A stretch of 64,000 nt of DNA from an uncultured Parolsenella sp. GTDB taxonomy: Bacteria > Actinomycetota > Coriobacteriia > Coriobacteriales > Atopobiaceae. The position numbers and the translations under genes are program-made. Shown one piece after another: positions 1 to 8,316 of this stretch. How positions within the stretch are numbered: position 1 is the stretch's first letter; every line of letters begins with the position of its first letter. Below the pieces are notes generated by a model. It was not told the DNA's origin. It ran no database searches and was given only the letters and a program-made list of their open reading frames with translations. The stretch is from the NCBI GenBank assembly GCA_934668375.1, contig CAKUNF010000005.1, positions 1 to 64,000 of the forward strand, written 5' to 3'.

Positions 1-45
<45 letters not shown>

Positions 46-53
46 AATGTTTC

Positions 54-86
54 GAGGTCGGAAGACAAATGCTTCCGACCTCTTTT
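54..86 (+). terminator. Rho-independent terminator after the tRNA
   Basis: A perfect 11-bp stem (54-64 with 72-82), a 7-nt loop and a TTTT run at 83-86 sit 8 bp after the tRNA CCA end. Confidence 0.85.
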
Positions 87-99
87 GTTGTGTGGGCCC

Positions 100-133
100 G
101 TGGGGCAAACGGACCCGTCCCCAGGCGCCCCAC
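100..133. repeat. Short palindromic intergenic repeat, copy 1
   Basis: Arms GTGGGGC (100-106) and GCCCCAC (127-133) enclose a core of the form CAAACGGACCCGTCCCC. Close relatives occur at 6176, 30712 and 31423. It lies just past the yitT-like stop codon and may also act as a transcription stop. Confidence 0.75.
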
Positions 134-139
134 CGCCTC

Positions 140-1198
140 CTACACCCAGCGGAAACCTCGACCCGTGATCTGGGAGGTGTTCACGTAGGTGATGAAGGCG
201 CTGGGGTCGAGCTCACGCACGAACAGCTCGAGCCGCAGCGTCTCCTTGGGTGTGAGCACCGTCATGATTTGCGTCACGGCGTTGCCCGAGTAGGCGCCCC
301 ACGCCTGGCTCACCGTGGCGGTGCGGCACAGCTCGCGGCAGATGAACTCCTCCACGCGCGCGGGCTGCTTGCAGATGACGGTCACCACCTTGTGCTGCTT
401 CAGGCCGTCAAGCACACCGTTCACCACGACGGTCATGATGAGCAGGCCAATCACGCAATAGACGCCCGTGCGCAGGTCAAAGAGCGCAAGGCTGCCCACC
501 ACGGAGAACGAGTTTACGATGAGGGTGGCGTTTCCCGTGCTCAGGCTCGTAAGTTTGGACAGCGCGACGATGATGATATCGGTGCCGCCGGTCGAGGCGC
601 CCACGCTGTATGCCAGGGCCGCGCTCGTAGCGGTGAGTGCAACGGCGCACATGAGGTCGAGCCAGAGGTCGCCGGTGATTGACTGCGAGGCCGGCATGAG
701 CTTGGAGAACACCGAGACGTACGCCGACAGCGCAAGCGAGGCGGCCACGCTCCAGGCAACCGTTTTCCTCCCCACCAGCGCAAGCCCCGCCACGATGCAT
801 GCGAGGTTGATGACCCAGAGAGCCATGGTGTTGGAAAGCCCCGGGACGAGACCAGCCGCCACGATCGAGAGGCCGGAGGCGCCGCCAAGCGCCAGGTGAT
901 TGGGCGCCGTGAAGAGCACGTAGGAGAGCGCCGCCATGATGACGGCAAGGTTGAGCACCGCCGCCGTCTTGAGCGCGCCCGTTTTGTCGCGCCGCTCGAT
1001 GGCGCTCTCGCTCCTCTCGTACTCCTCGGGGGAGAGGAGCTTCTCGGCCTGGATGAGCGAGGCGCCCTCGTACGCCGGTTCTGCCTCGTGGGGCGTCACC
1101 TCCGCGTCCCGGAGCCTCTCCTCGGAGGCGGTGCGGGACTCCCTGCGTCTCTTGCCCGCGCGAAGGACTCGTCGGCCTGCTCCCTTGAACTTTGACAC
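140..1198 (-). CDS. YitT-family membrane protein
   Basis: A 352-residue integral membrane protein. After a hydrophilic, charged N-terminal region of about 75 residues come five or so hydrophobic segments (about residues 76-265), including the glycine-rich GASTGGTDII stretch typical of the YitT/DUF161 family. The last 85 residues form a soluble domain (KQHKVVTVIC... and SQITGRGFRWV) matching the DUF2179 domain that usually ends these proteins. The extra N-terminal tail is longer than in most YitT proteins. Function in the family is not settled, although some members have been linked to transport. It is divergent from the PTS operon; the gap between them holds the GntR-type operator. Confidence 0.88.
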   Translation of the reverse strand: MSKFKGAGRRVLRAGKRRRESRTASEERLRDAEVTPHEAEPAYEGASLIQAEKLLSPEEYERSESAIERRDKTGALKTAAVLNLAVIMAALSYVLFTAPNHLALGGASGLSIVAAGLVPGLSNTMALWVINLACIVAGLALVGRKTVAWSVAASLALSAYVSVFSKLMPASQSITGDLWLDLMCAVALTATSAALAYSVGASTGGTDIIIVALSKLTSLSTGNATLIVNSFSVVGSLALFDLRTGVYCVIGLLIMTVVVNGVLDGLKQHKVVTVICKQPARVEEFICRELCRTATVSQAWGAYSGNAVTQIMTVLTPKETLRLELFVRELDPSAFITYVNTSQITGRGFRWV

Positions 1199-1229
1199 TC
1201 CAGACCTCCTCAGACGTCATTTGAAAACA

Positions 1230-1246
1230 ATACGTCTATAACAAGT
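1230..1246. promoter_or_regulatory. Weak second match to the GntR operator
   Basis: By eye this site matches the 17-bp operator at 1356-1372 at 12 of 17 positions and lies closer to the yitT-like start. It may let the same regulator influence the divergent gene, but the match is marginal. Confidence 0.3.
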
Positions 1247-1339
1247 GATGCGCTTTTGCAACCAATTACGAATACTTGCCGGTAAACGGCATTTATCACG
1301 CCACTTGCAGATTTGAAAACCAATCGAAACATATAACTA

Positions 1340-1372
1340 TTGTGCGAGAAATATAAGACGTATATAACGTCT
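1340..1372 (+). promoter_or_regulatory. PTS operon promoter with overlapping palindromic operator
   Basis: A plausible promoter has -35 TTGTGC (1340-1345) and -10 TATAAC (1363-1368) with a 17-nt spacer. The -10 lies inside the near-perfect palindrome AGACGTATATAACGTCT (1356-1372; half-sites AGACGT and ACGTCT). A relative with 14 of 17 identities lies at 5409-5425 before the GntR gene. This points to repression by that GntR regulator, relieved by a pathway intermediate. Confidence 0.65.
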
Positions 1373-1406
1373 ATATCGAAATGGACAGGCAAAGCAGGAG
1401 GTCAAG

Positions 1407-1859
1407 ATGGCAAACAATATCCTTCTCGTCACACACGCACAGTTTGCGAAAGGCATCCTGAGCTCCCTCGAGCTCGTCATGGGAGACGTCTGCCCTGCGG
1501 CCTACGTCTCCGTCACGACGTCCGAGACCATCCCCGCAATCGCGAAGCGCATCGAGGATGCCCTTGCCTCCTTTGACCAGTCCCAGCCCACCGTGGTCAT
1601 CACCGACATTCCCGGCGGCAGCACGACTCAGGCGGCGCTGCGCGTTCGCGCCAACCACCCCGACGTCGTCTTCGCGACGGGCCTCAACATGGGCCTTCTG
1701 CTCGAGACGTCGCTTCTGCCGCTCACGGCCGGCGACACCGAGGGTAACGAGGCGCTCGTGCGCCAGGCCGTCAATACCTCCAAGGAGGGGATCGGTCTGC
1801 TCGCAGACCTCGTCCCGTCCAATGACGAGGCCGTCGACAGCGAGTCCGACGAGCTTTAG
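1407..1859 (+). CDS. PTS mannose-family EIIA component
   Basis: A 150-residue EIIA protein of the mannose/fructose/sorbose PTS family. It accepts phosphate from HPr on the histidine in VTHAQFAKG (His10) and passes it to EIIB in the cytoplasm. The conserved DIPGGS stretch near residue 73 and an acidic C-terminal tail (DSESDEL) fit the family. GGAGG lies 8 nt upstream of the ATG. It is first in an operon of separate EIIA, EIIB, EIIC and EIID genes followed by a SIS enzyme. The substrate cannot be read from this gene. Confidence 0.92.
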   Translation: MANNILLVTHAQFAKGILSSLELVMGDVCPAAYVSVTTSETIPAIAKRIEDALASFDQSQPTVVITDIPGGSTTQAALRVRANHPDVVFATGLNMGLLLETSLLPLTAGDTEGNEALVRQAVNTSKEGIGLLADLVPSNDEAVDSESDEL

Positions 1860-1908
1860 GAGCGCGAGAACCACGACGACGTAAGAACCGCAACGGAAAG
1901 GACGTGCA

Positions 1909-2394
1909 ATGATCGAACTACTCCGCGTTGACGACAGATTGATCCACGGGCAGGTCGCGGTGACCTGGACTTCGCACCTTGGTGCCGACACCATCGTCGT
2001 GGCGAACGACAAGTCCGCCAAGGATACCCTGATGCAGTCTGCCTTCAAGCTGGCCAAGCCGCCTCAGGTGGTGCTCTCCATCAAGTCCGTGGCCGGCGCC
2101 ATCCTCGTGATCAACAACCCCAAGCACGCGCCGCGCAAGATCTTCGTCGTCTGCGCGAGTCCCAAGGACGCCGCCCGCATCGTGGCCGAGTGCCCCGACG
2201 TCAAGCACGTCTGTCTGGGCGGCGTTCGCCAGGCGGGTGAGCGCAAGCAGATCGCTCCCCAGGTCTACCTGGACCAGGAGGAGGTCGCCGCTCTGGATGA
2301 CATCGAGGCCCACGGCTGCAAGGTGACGCTGCAGTCCGTGCCCGACCAGAGCCCCATGGACCTCGCGGCCATCAAGAGGGCGTTCGCCAACTAG
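1909..2394 (+). CDS. PTS mannose-family EIIB component
   Basis: A 161-residue cytoplasmic EIIB of the mannose/sorbose family. The phosphorylated histidine is in the N-terminal signature RVDDRLIHGQV (His15). The rest has the expected alternating pattern for this fold, with VVANDKSAKD and a late CLGGV segment. It sits 49 bp after EIIA and is preceded by AAAGGA. The 160-bp gap to EIIC holds G-rich inverted repeats that could tune downstream expression. Confidence 0.93.
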   Translation: MIELLRVDDRLIHGQVAVTWTSHLGADTIVVANDKSAKDTLMQSAFKLAKPPQVVLSIKSVAGAILVINNPKHAPRKIFVVCASPKDAARIVAECPDVKHVCLGGVRQAGERKQIAPQVYLDQEEVAALDDIEAHGCKVTLQSVPDQSPMDLAAIKRAFAN

Positions 2395-2553
2395 CGAATT
2401 GCCCTGGGGGGGTCGCCAACCGGGCGGCGCCCCAATAACCCAACCACACCCAACGTGGCACTTCTCGGATGGCCAAGGCGGCCACCCGTTGGTGAGCTGG
2501 TGCGCAGGCACCGGCGGCAAGCAGTCGAGTTAGTCCTGATGTAGGAGGTAGCA

Positions 2554-3351
2554 ATGGTAGTTCAAGCCCTGCTCCTGGGCGCCCTCGCGGGCTTCGGGAT
2601 GTGGGACGGCCGCGTTGCCGGCCAGACCATGTTCGAGCGTCCGCTGGTCCTGGGGCCAATCGTTGGCCTCATCCTTGGTGACGTCCAGACGGGCATCACC
2701 ATGGGCGCGGCGGTGGAGCTCGTCATGATGGGCGCCGTGGGCATCGGCGCCGCGGTTCCGCCCGAGGTCGTCTGCGGTGGCATCCTCTCCACGGCGTTCG
2801 CCATCCTCTCCGGCCTCGACACCGGCACGGCGGTGGCCCTCTCCCTGCCCATCGCCACGCTCGGCCAGTTGCTGGGCATCCTCGATCGCACGCTCAACCT
2901 CGGCTTCTGCCGCATGGCAGACAAGGCGGCCGCAAAGGGCGACGAAAAGGGCATCTCGCGCGCCCTGTGGGGTGGCGCCGCGCTGTTCTGGATCACGTCG
3001 TTCCTCGTGGTGTTCCTCGGCGTGCTCCTGGGCTCGCAGGTCATCAGCGACTTCGTCGACTGGCTGCCCGACCAGCTGCTCCATGGCTTTGAGGTCGCGA
3101 GTGGCATGCTTCCTGCGCTGGGTATCGCAATCCTGATGAACCTCATCTTTGACAAGGCCAACGCCGCCTATCTGTTCGTGGGCTTCGTGCTCACCGCGCT
3201 GCTCGGCATGAGCACCACGGGCGTGGCCATTGTGGGCGCGATCATCGCCTACGTGGTCTACCAGACCGCCGTGAAGCGCCACGAAGAGCTGGCCGGCCTC
3301 GCCGTTGCCGCCCCAACTGCCGACTCCGATGACCTGGATGGTGAACTGTAA
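2554..3351 (+). CDS. PTS mannose-family EIIC component
   Basis: A 265-residue polytopic membrane permease subunit with multiple hydrophobic stretches and the family signature ERPLVLGPIVGLILGDVQTG near residues 29-48. EIIC and EIID together form the sugar channel that hands substrate to EIIB. GGAGG lies 7 nt upstream of the ATG. Its stop codon overlaps the EIID start (TAATG), implying translational coupling. Confidence 0.93.
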   Translation: MVVQALLLGALAGFGMWDGRVAGQTMFERPLVLGPIVGLILGDVQTGITMGAAVELVMMGAVGIGAAVPPEVVCGGILSTAFAILSGLDTGTAVALSLPIATLGQLLGILDRTLNLGFCRMADKAAAKGDEKGISRALWGGAALFWITSFLVVFLGVLLGSQVISDFVDWLPDQLLHGFEVASGMLPALGIAILMNLIFDKANAAYLFVGFVLTALLGMSTTGVAIVGAIIAYVVYQTAVKRHEELAGLAVAAPTADSDDLDGEL

Positions 3352-4193
3352 TGGCAAACCTCGAAGAGCCCCTCAAGGAAGGCGGCCTTATCACCAAGGG
3401 GGACATGCGCAAGGTCTTCTGGCGCTCCTTCCCGCTGCAGGCCGCGTTCAACTACGAGCGCATGCAGAACGTGGGCTTCTGCTATTCCATGGTCCCGGTC
3501 CTCAAGCGCCTGTATCCCGATGACGAGGAGCGCGCACAGGCCATGGCCCGTCACCTCTCGTTCTTCAACACCACCCCGCAGGTTGTGACCTTCATCACGG
3601 GTGCCTGCGTTGCCATGGAGGAGGAGAACCGCAAGGCCGAGCTCGAGGGCCGTGAGTTCGACACCGAGTCGATCACCTCGCTCAAGACGGCGCTCATGGG
3701 CCCCATCGCTGGCATCGGCGACTCGTTCTTTTGGGGCACGTTCCGTGTCATCGCCGCCGGTGTTGGCTGCGGCCTGGCCCAACAGGGCTCCATTCTCGGC
3801 GCGCTGCTGTTCCTGCTCATCTTCAACGTGCCGGCACTGCTCGTGCGCTACTACGGCCTCAAGATCGGTTACAAGAGCGGCGTCGGGTTCATCGACTCCA
3901 TGCAGAAGTCTGGCACGATCGAGCTGCTTACGAACTGCGCCAAGATTCTGGGTCTGTGCGTGGTGGGCGCGATGATCGCCTCGATGGTCACCTTTACCAC
4001 GCCGCTCACGATCACGGTGGGCGAGAGCGCGGTCGAGCTGCAGAGCATCTTTGACCAGATCCTGCCCTCGATTCTTCCCCTGGGTCTGACATTTGGCTGC
4101 TTTGCCCTGCTCAAGAAGGGTGTCAAGACCACCAACATCATGTACGGCCTCATCGTCCTCGGCATACTCGGCGCAATCATTGGAGTGCTCTAA
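3351..4193 (+). CDS. PTS mannose-family EIID component
   Basis: A 280-residue EIID subunit. Soluble N-terminal signatures are RSFPLQAAFNYERMQNVGF and the FFNTTPQ stretch; GPIAGIGDSFFWG follows near residue 119, then several membrane segments. The start overlaps the EIIC stop and the stop overlaps the start of the SIS gene (TAATG), so all three are probably translated as one coupled unit. Confidence 0.93.
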   Translation: MANLEEPLKEGGLITKGDMRKVFWRSFPLQAAFNYERMQNVGFCYSMVPVLKRLYPDDEERAQAMARHLSFFNTTPQVVTFITGACVAMEEENRKAELEGREFDTESITSLKTALMGPIAGIGDSFFWGTFRVIAAGVGCGLAQQGSILGALLFLLIFNVPALLVRYYGLKIGYKSGVGFIDSMQKSGTIELLTNCAKILGLCVVGAMIASMVTFTTPLTITVGESAVELQSIFDQILPSILPLGLTFGCFALLKKGVKTTNIMYGLIVLGILGAIIGVL

Positions 4194-5308
4194 TGGCAAA
4201 CATCATGTACGACTACATCCGCGAGACTCCCGACGTCCTCAATCACATCATCGATGACCGCGCGCGCATTTGCGCCGAGTTCGTGGAGCAGTTCAAGGAC
4301 GCCGACATCGACACGGTCTACATCATCGGCTCGGGCACGAGCTACCACTCGGGTGTCTCGGCCAAGCTCTATCTTGAGGAGCTCACGGGCTGGAAGATCA
4401 TCCCGATGTATCCCACCCGCTTTGCCCGTGACGAGAAGGTCTATGACGAGAAGTCGCTGGTCATCGGCATCTCCCAGGGCGGTCAGAGCCTCTCGACGGT
4501 CGAGGGCCTCGACGCCGCCACCGAGCGAGGCCTGCTGACCGCCGCGGTGAGCGAGAACCCCACGGCGCTCGTGTTCGAGCACGCGCAGACCAAGACGCTG
4601 CTCGAGGTTCTCGGCAACGAGCTGTGCGGTGCCAAGACCAAGGGCTACGCGGGATCGATTGCCACGCTCATGGTCATGCTCACCGAGCTTGCGCAGGCCA
4701 AGGGCATCGTGGACGCTCAGACCGTCGAGGGCTATGTGGCGCGCATGAAGAAGGTCGCCGCCAACCTCCCGGCCGTTACCGATGCCGCCGTTGCCTGGTA
4801 TCAGCGTATCTCTAAGGACCTGTTCGACGCCAAGCGCATTATCGTGGTGGGCTACGACGGCATGTACGGCGATGTGCTCGAAGGTGCGCTCAAGACGCTC
4901 GAGACCGTGCGCGTGGGCGTCACCGGCTATGACATCGAGGAGTTCTTCCACGGCATCTACAACTCGATCAGCGAGGACAGTTACCTGTTCTACCTTGCCT
5001 CCGAGGGCGATTACAAGCCCAGGACGCTCAAGCTCATCGAGATTCTGAGCGAGTGGACGAGTCACAACTACCTTATCGCCTCCCCGCAGGGCGTCGATGC
5101 CCCCACGAGCTTCGACTGTATCGTCCCGTTCACTGAGGACCCGTTGTTCTCGTGCTGGGAGTACATCATCCCGATGCAGGTCGTCTCGTGCTTTGGGGCA
5201 CAGGACCACGGCGTGGACCCGTCCATCCCCAAGGACCCGCTGTTCCACAAGCGCATCGGTAGCAAGAAGCTCGACGGCGTGCGCGACAACTACTCCGCCG
5301 AGAAGTAA
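4193..5308 (+). CDS. Tandem SIS-domain enzyme, FrlB/GfrF/AgaS-like deglycase or isomerase
   Basis: A 371-residue cytoplasmic protein with two SIS folds. The first has GSGTSYHSG (about residue 46) and ISQGGQS (about 92). The second carries VVGYDGMYGD and the EEFFHGI acid-histidine stretch of the GlmS isomerase/deglycase group. Relatives cleave phosphorylated Amadori products such as fructoselysine-6-P (FrlB) or glucoselysine-6-P (Gfr), or deaminate amino-sugar phosphates (AgaS). Being the last gene of a mannose-family PTS operon with a GntR/UTRA regulator closely resembles the glycated-amine PTS operons of enteric bacteria. I infer that kind of substrate; an amino sugar remains possible. Confidence 0.8.
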   Translation: MANIMYDYIRETPDVLNHIIDDRARICAEFVEQFKDADIDTVYIIGSGTSYHSGVSAKLYLEELTGWKIIPMYPTRFARDEKVYDEKSLVIGISQGGQSLSTVEGLDAATERGLLTAAVSENPTALVFEHAQTKTLLEVLGNELCGAKTKGYAGSIATLMVMLTELAQAKGIVDAQTVEGYVARMKKVAANLPAVTDAAVAWYQRISKDLFDAKRIIVVGYDGMYGDVLEGALKTLETVRVGVTGYDIEEFFHGIYNSISEDSYLFYLASEGDYKPRTLKLIEILSEWTSHNYLIASPQGVDAPTSFDCIVPFTEDPLFSCWEYIIPMQVVSCFGAQDHGVDPSIPKDPLFHKRIGSKKLDGVRDNYSAEK

Positions 5309-5330
5309 CCCCGATTTGCCCTCCCTTCAG

Positions 5331-5368
5331 TTGGCGGCCGCTTGGCTCTCGAGCCGGGTGGCCGCCGA
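5331..5368 (+). terminator. Likely terminator of the first PTS operon
   Basis: A 9-11 bp G+C-rich stem (5331-5341 with 5358-5368) is followed by a short T-rich tract (TTTG). It separates the SIS gene from the GntR gene. Confidence 0.5.
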
Positions 5369-5408
5369 TTTGTGCCGTGAGCGTGGGAGGCATCGGCTAC
5401 GATGAATA

Positions 5409-5425
5409 AGATGTCATATACGTGT
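5409..5425. promoter_or_regulatory. Operator before the GntR gene
   Basis: The 17 bases here, read on the minus strand (ACACGTATATGACATCT), match the operator at 1356-1372 at 14 of 17 positions. The location 24 bp before the regulator gene implies autoregulation. Confidence 0.65.
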
Positions 5426-5448
5426 TAGAGACGAGCCGGAGTTGAGCG

Positions 5449-6168
5449 ATGGCAAAGTCATCCCTGCTATACCAGCAGATTTACGAGGACGTTCGCACCT
5501 CGATCGAGATGGGGACGTACAAGCCCGGCGACAAGATCCCCTCTGAGCAGGAGCTGTGCGCGGAGTTCGGCGCGAGCCGCATCACGGTGCGCCGCGCCAT
5601 CGAAGAGCTGTGCAACAACGGGTTTCTCATCAAGCGCCAGGGAATTGGCACCTTCGTGAGCAAGACGCGCTTCTCGCGCCAGCTGAGGCGCACGGGCAAC
5701 GGGCTCGTCTCGTTCACGGAGCTGTGCCGAGAGCAGGGGCTCACGCCGGGCGCCCGGCTAGTAGACAGGCAGATCGTGCCCATCCGCGGCGACGAGCGGC
5801 GCTTCTTTGGTCTGGGGGCCGATGCGCTGCTGCTCTACGTGCGTCGCGTGCGAACGGCGGACGACGTGCCCGTCTACGAGGAGAACACCTTTTTGCCCTA
5901 TGACGAATTCCGTGGGCTCATGGGTGTCAACCTTGATGATGTTTCGATCTTTGACGTCATCGAGCACGAGGGTGGCAGACGGCCCGTCGCCAACAGTCAC
6001 CTTACGCTCGAGGCAGTCTCCGCCTCGCAGGAGCAGGCGTCGCTGCTGCAGGTGCCGGCTAAGGCGCCGCTGCTGTATATGAATGCCTTCTTCGTCGACA
6101 AGGACGGCCGACCAGTCGCGATCGGACGGCAGTACTACGTGGGAAGCCGCTACGCGTTCGACGTGTAG
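5449..6168 (+). CDS. GntR-family transcriptional regulator with UTRA sensor domain
   Basis: A 239-residue regulator. An N-terminal winged helix (residues 1-75) has the GntR signature YKPGDKIPSEQELCAEFGAS and ITVRRAIEEL; a C-terminal UTRA ligand-binding domain (about 95-235) carries the LLYVRRVRTAD and ENTFLPY segments. HutC/FrlR-type members bind sugar phosphates or related metabolites and release DNA. GGAG lies about 7 nt before the ATG. Its adjacency to the PTS-SIS operon and the shared operator at 1356 and 5409 make it the likely repressor of that operon and of itself. Confidence 0.9.
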   Translation: MAKSSLLYQQIYEDVRTSIEMGTYKPGDKIPSEQELCAEFGASRITVRRAIEELCNNGFLIKRQGIGTFVSKTRFSRQLRRTGNGLVSFTELCREQGLTPGARLVDRQIVPIRGDERRFFGLGADALLLYVRRVRTADDVPVYEENTFLPYDEFRGLMGVNLDDVSIFDVIEHEGGRRPVANSHLTLEAVSASQEQASLLQVPAKAPLLYMNAFFVDKDGRPVAIGRQYYVGSRYAFDV

Positions 6169-6175
6169 TGGGCCC

Positions 6176-6209
6176 GTGGGACAAACGAACCTGTCCCCAG
6201 GTGTCCCAC
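6176..6209. repeat. Short palindromic intergenic repeat, copy 2
   Basis: Arms GTGGGAC (6176-6182) and GTCCCAC (6203-6209) surround AAACGAACCTGTCCCCAGGT. It lies between the convergent ends of the GntR gene and the kinase gene, and touches the kinase stop codon. Confidence 0.75.
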
Positions 6210-8173
6210 TAGAAGCAGAACCCCGGGAAGACGTAGGTCTCCTCGGCGGGGGCGTTGCCGGGGGTGGCGCCGTCGAAGGCATCGCCGTCGGCCATGACGC
6301 GGTTGAACGCCGTCGAGTCCGCGCCCTCCGAGCCGTCGGCGGAGGGCGTGCGCTCCCACCAGTAGATGGGCTGGCCGCCAACCGTGCGCACGAGCCGCTC
6401 GTTTGCGGTGAGTCCGGAGATGCCGAGCTCGTAAAACAGCTGGTACTGGCTGCCCTCGCCGCTGTAGAGCGCGCTCAGGTACGAGAACTCCTCGGAGAAC
6501 GTCTCCGGCCCCTGGTAGCCGCACAGCTCGCTCATCGACGGCACCCAGAACGCGTCGCTCGTCGTGGTGATCGCGCTCGCGTCCCTCATGGCGCCCACGT
6601 TGTTCGTGAGCTTGTCGACGGCGATCACGCGCTCCACGAGCTCGCCGGGAAGCATTTCCGGCAGCTCATCTGCCATCCACGCGCGCAGCGACGACTGCTC
6701 CCAGCCGCCGTCCTGCGCCTCGTCGTTCATCGTGCGCTGCGCCACGGGCGTGCTCATGAGAAAGCTCAGGCCCGCCACGCCCTGGCCATCCGAGCGCGCG
6801 TCGGCTCGAATCCCTACGATCTGCGCCTCCGCGGGCGTGCCGTCTGCCAGTGCAAAGCGCTTCACGTGCTCGTCCGTGAGCCGACCATCCGCGTTCACGA
6901 GGCCGGCCTGCCGCGCAATCGCGAGGCCCTCCTCGTCGGAGCCCGCCGCTGCGATGCGCTCCGCCAGCTCCGCGAGCTCGTCCCAGCCGTAATCGTCGAG
7001 CTCGCGGGCGCGCAGCAGCCCAAACCCGTGCGTGGCAACCGCAGCCGCGCCAATGCCGATAACGGCCGCGACGCCCAGGCCGATCGCCGCGCGACGCGTG
7101 ACCGGCCGCGCCAGGCCCCGGTAGCGCTCGCCGGCTCGCCACGCGCGAATGCGCGCGAGCAGCTCGTCCATGTCCTCGCGGTCCTCGGGGCGGGGCCGAA
7201 TGCCCGCCATGATGGCGTCCACGAGCTGGGCGTCGGCGTCCGAACGGGGCGCGAGCGCATTCGGCCTGCCCTCCGTCTTGATCTGGTACGGCGAGCGCAG
7301 GGGCTGCGACGCCACGTCAAAGGGTGTGCGCCCCGCGTAGAGCTCGTAGAGCACGCTGCACAGCGCGTAGACGTCCACGGAGGGGGACTGGCGCAGCCTC
7401 TCCACCTTGGCGACGTCGTTCGTGAGCATCTCGGGCGCGGCGTACTCGGGCGTTCCGGTGCGCCAGACGTTGCTGCGCATGGTGAACGTGGGGTCCTCCG
7501 CCCTCGTCACGCTCGAGCTACCCAGGTCGACGAGGCAGACGTCGAACGACTCGCTCGCAATCTGCTCGTCCAGGCCGCGCGCGGACGTCCTGATCATGAT
7601 GTTGCGCGGCGAGATGTCGCGGTGGGCAAACGGCGAGCTCAGCTGCTGCGTGCGGGCGAGGGCCCCCGCCACGGCCTCTCCGATGGCGGCAACGGTGCTG
7701 GCCTCGACGCCGCGCGCGCCGCCCTGCCCCTCGCCGGCATGCGGCAGCAGCGGCGTCGCCTCGGCGAGCGAGAGGCCCTCGACCCACTCCATGACCACCA
7801 CGGGCACCTGCCCCACGAGGCCGTAGCCGTAGGCGTGGGGGAAGCCCTCCAGGTCGCTTACGAGCATCAGATTGCGGTACGACTCGAAGAACGCCGAGGA
7901 CAGCGCCTCGAGCGCCGTGCTGTTCACATCGCTCGGTACGCCGGCGCCTGGCCCCACCACCGGGAACAGCGACTTGATGGCAAACGCCTCTCCCTGGGTG
8001 TTCCACGCGTGGCGGACGCATGCCCTTGATGGGTCTGCCTGGGGCGTGGCGTCCACGAGCAACGTCTTGAAGCGCCGAGCCCCTCGCTCGCTGTCCTCTG
8101 GCGCCACGGCCTCGGCGGCATCAAATGTGTCAAAGACGATGACTTCGGTTGGACCGCCAGCGTTGCCAAACAC
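6209..8173 (-). CDS. Membrane-anchored Ser/Thr kinase with C-terminal DUF6273-like domain
   Basis: A 654-residue protein. Residues 1-315 form a eukaryotic-type kinase domain: FAIKSL lysine, hinge VVMEWVEG, catalytic HRDISPRNIM, metal site VDLGSS (DLG in place of DFG) and APEM. The glycine-rich loop is poorly conserved. One membrane helix follows (about 357-382, rich in Ala/Gly/Ile). The rest, probably outside the cell, has the pattern QSSLRAWMADEL ... WVPSMSEL seen in DUF6273 domains. The GTG start is preceded by GGAGGAG. The operator palindrome at 8230 lies just upstream. The kinase domain is paralogous to that at 25380 (shared DVYALCSVLYELYAG, MEWVEG/MEWIEG). Confidence 0.85.
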   Translation of the reverse strand: MFGNAGGPTEVIVFDTFDAAEAVAPEDSERGARRFKTLLVDATPQADPSRACVRHAWNTQGEAFAIKSLFPVVGPGAGVPSDVNSTALEALSSAFFESYRNLMLVSDLEGFPHAYGYGLVGQVPVVVMEWVEGLSLAEATPLLPHAGEGQGGARGVEASTVAAIGEAVAGALARTQQLSSPFAHRDISPRNIMIRTSARGLDEQIASESFDVCLVDLGSSSVTRAEDPTFTMRSNVWRTGTPEYAAPEMLTNDVAKVERLRQSPSVDVYALCSVLYELYAGRTPFDVASQPLRSPYQIKTEGRPNALAPRSDADAQLVDAIMAGIRPRPEDREDMDELLARIRAWRAGERYRGLARPVTRRAAIGLGVAAVIGIGAAAVATHGFGLLRARELDDYGWDELAELAERIAAAGSDEEGLAIARQAGLVNADGRLTDEHVKRFALADGTPAEAQIVGIRADARSDGQGVAGLSFLMSTPVAQRTMNDEAQDGGWEQSSLRAWMADELPEMLPGELVERVIAVDKLTNNVGAMRDASAITTTSDAFWVPSMSELCGYQGPETFSEEFSYLSALYSGEGSQYQLFYELGISGLTANERLVRTVGGQPIYWWERTPSADGSEGADSTAFNRVMADGDAFDGATPGNAPAEETYVFPGFCF

Positions 8174-8229
8174 GTGCTCCTCCTGTCCCTGCGTTATTGC
8201 ACATAACGTATAACTACGTGTTCAGAATA

Positions 8230-8241
8230 TGTTGCGCAACA
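8230..8241. promoter_or_regulatory. Cluster operator TGTTGCGCAACA, copy 1
   Basis: A perfect 12-bp palindrome (ATGTTGCGCAACAT over 8229-8242) 57 bp upstream of the kinase GTG. It belongs to the set at 9373, 23895, 25314, 29228 and 29291. Confidence 0.7.
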
Positions 8242-8316
8242 TGTCTCAGGGGGCGATGCGTAACGCATCGTGAACAAAAGCATCCGCATGGGACGGGAAT
8301 CTCTCGCGAGCCGTTC

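Noticed and set aside
6083..8029. Plus-strand open frame of 648 codons opposite kinase 1
   Set aside because: The minus strand carries complete kinase motifs and a GTG with GGAGGAG; the plus-strand frame is Arg/His-rich shadow.
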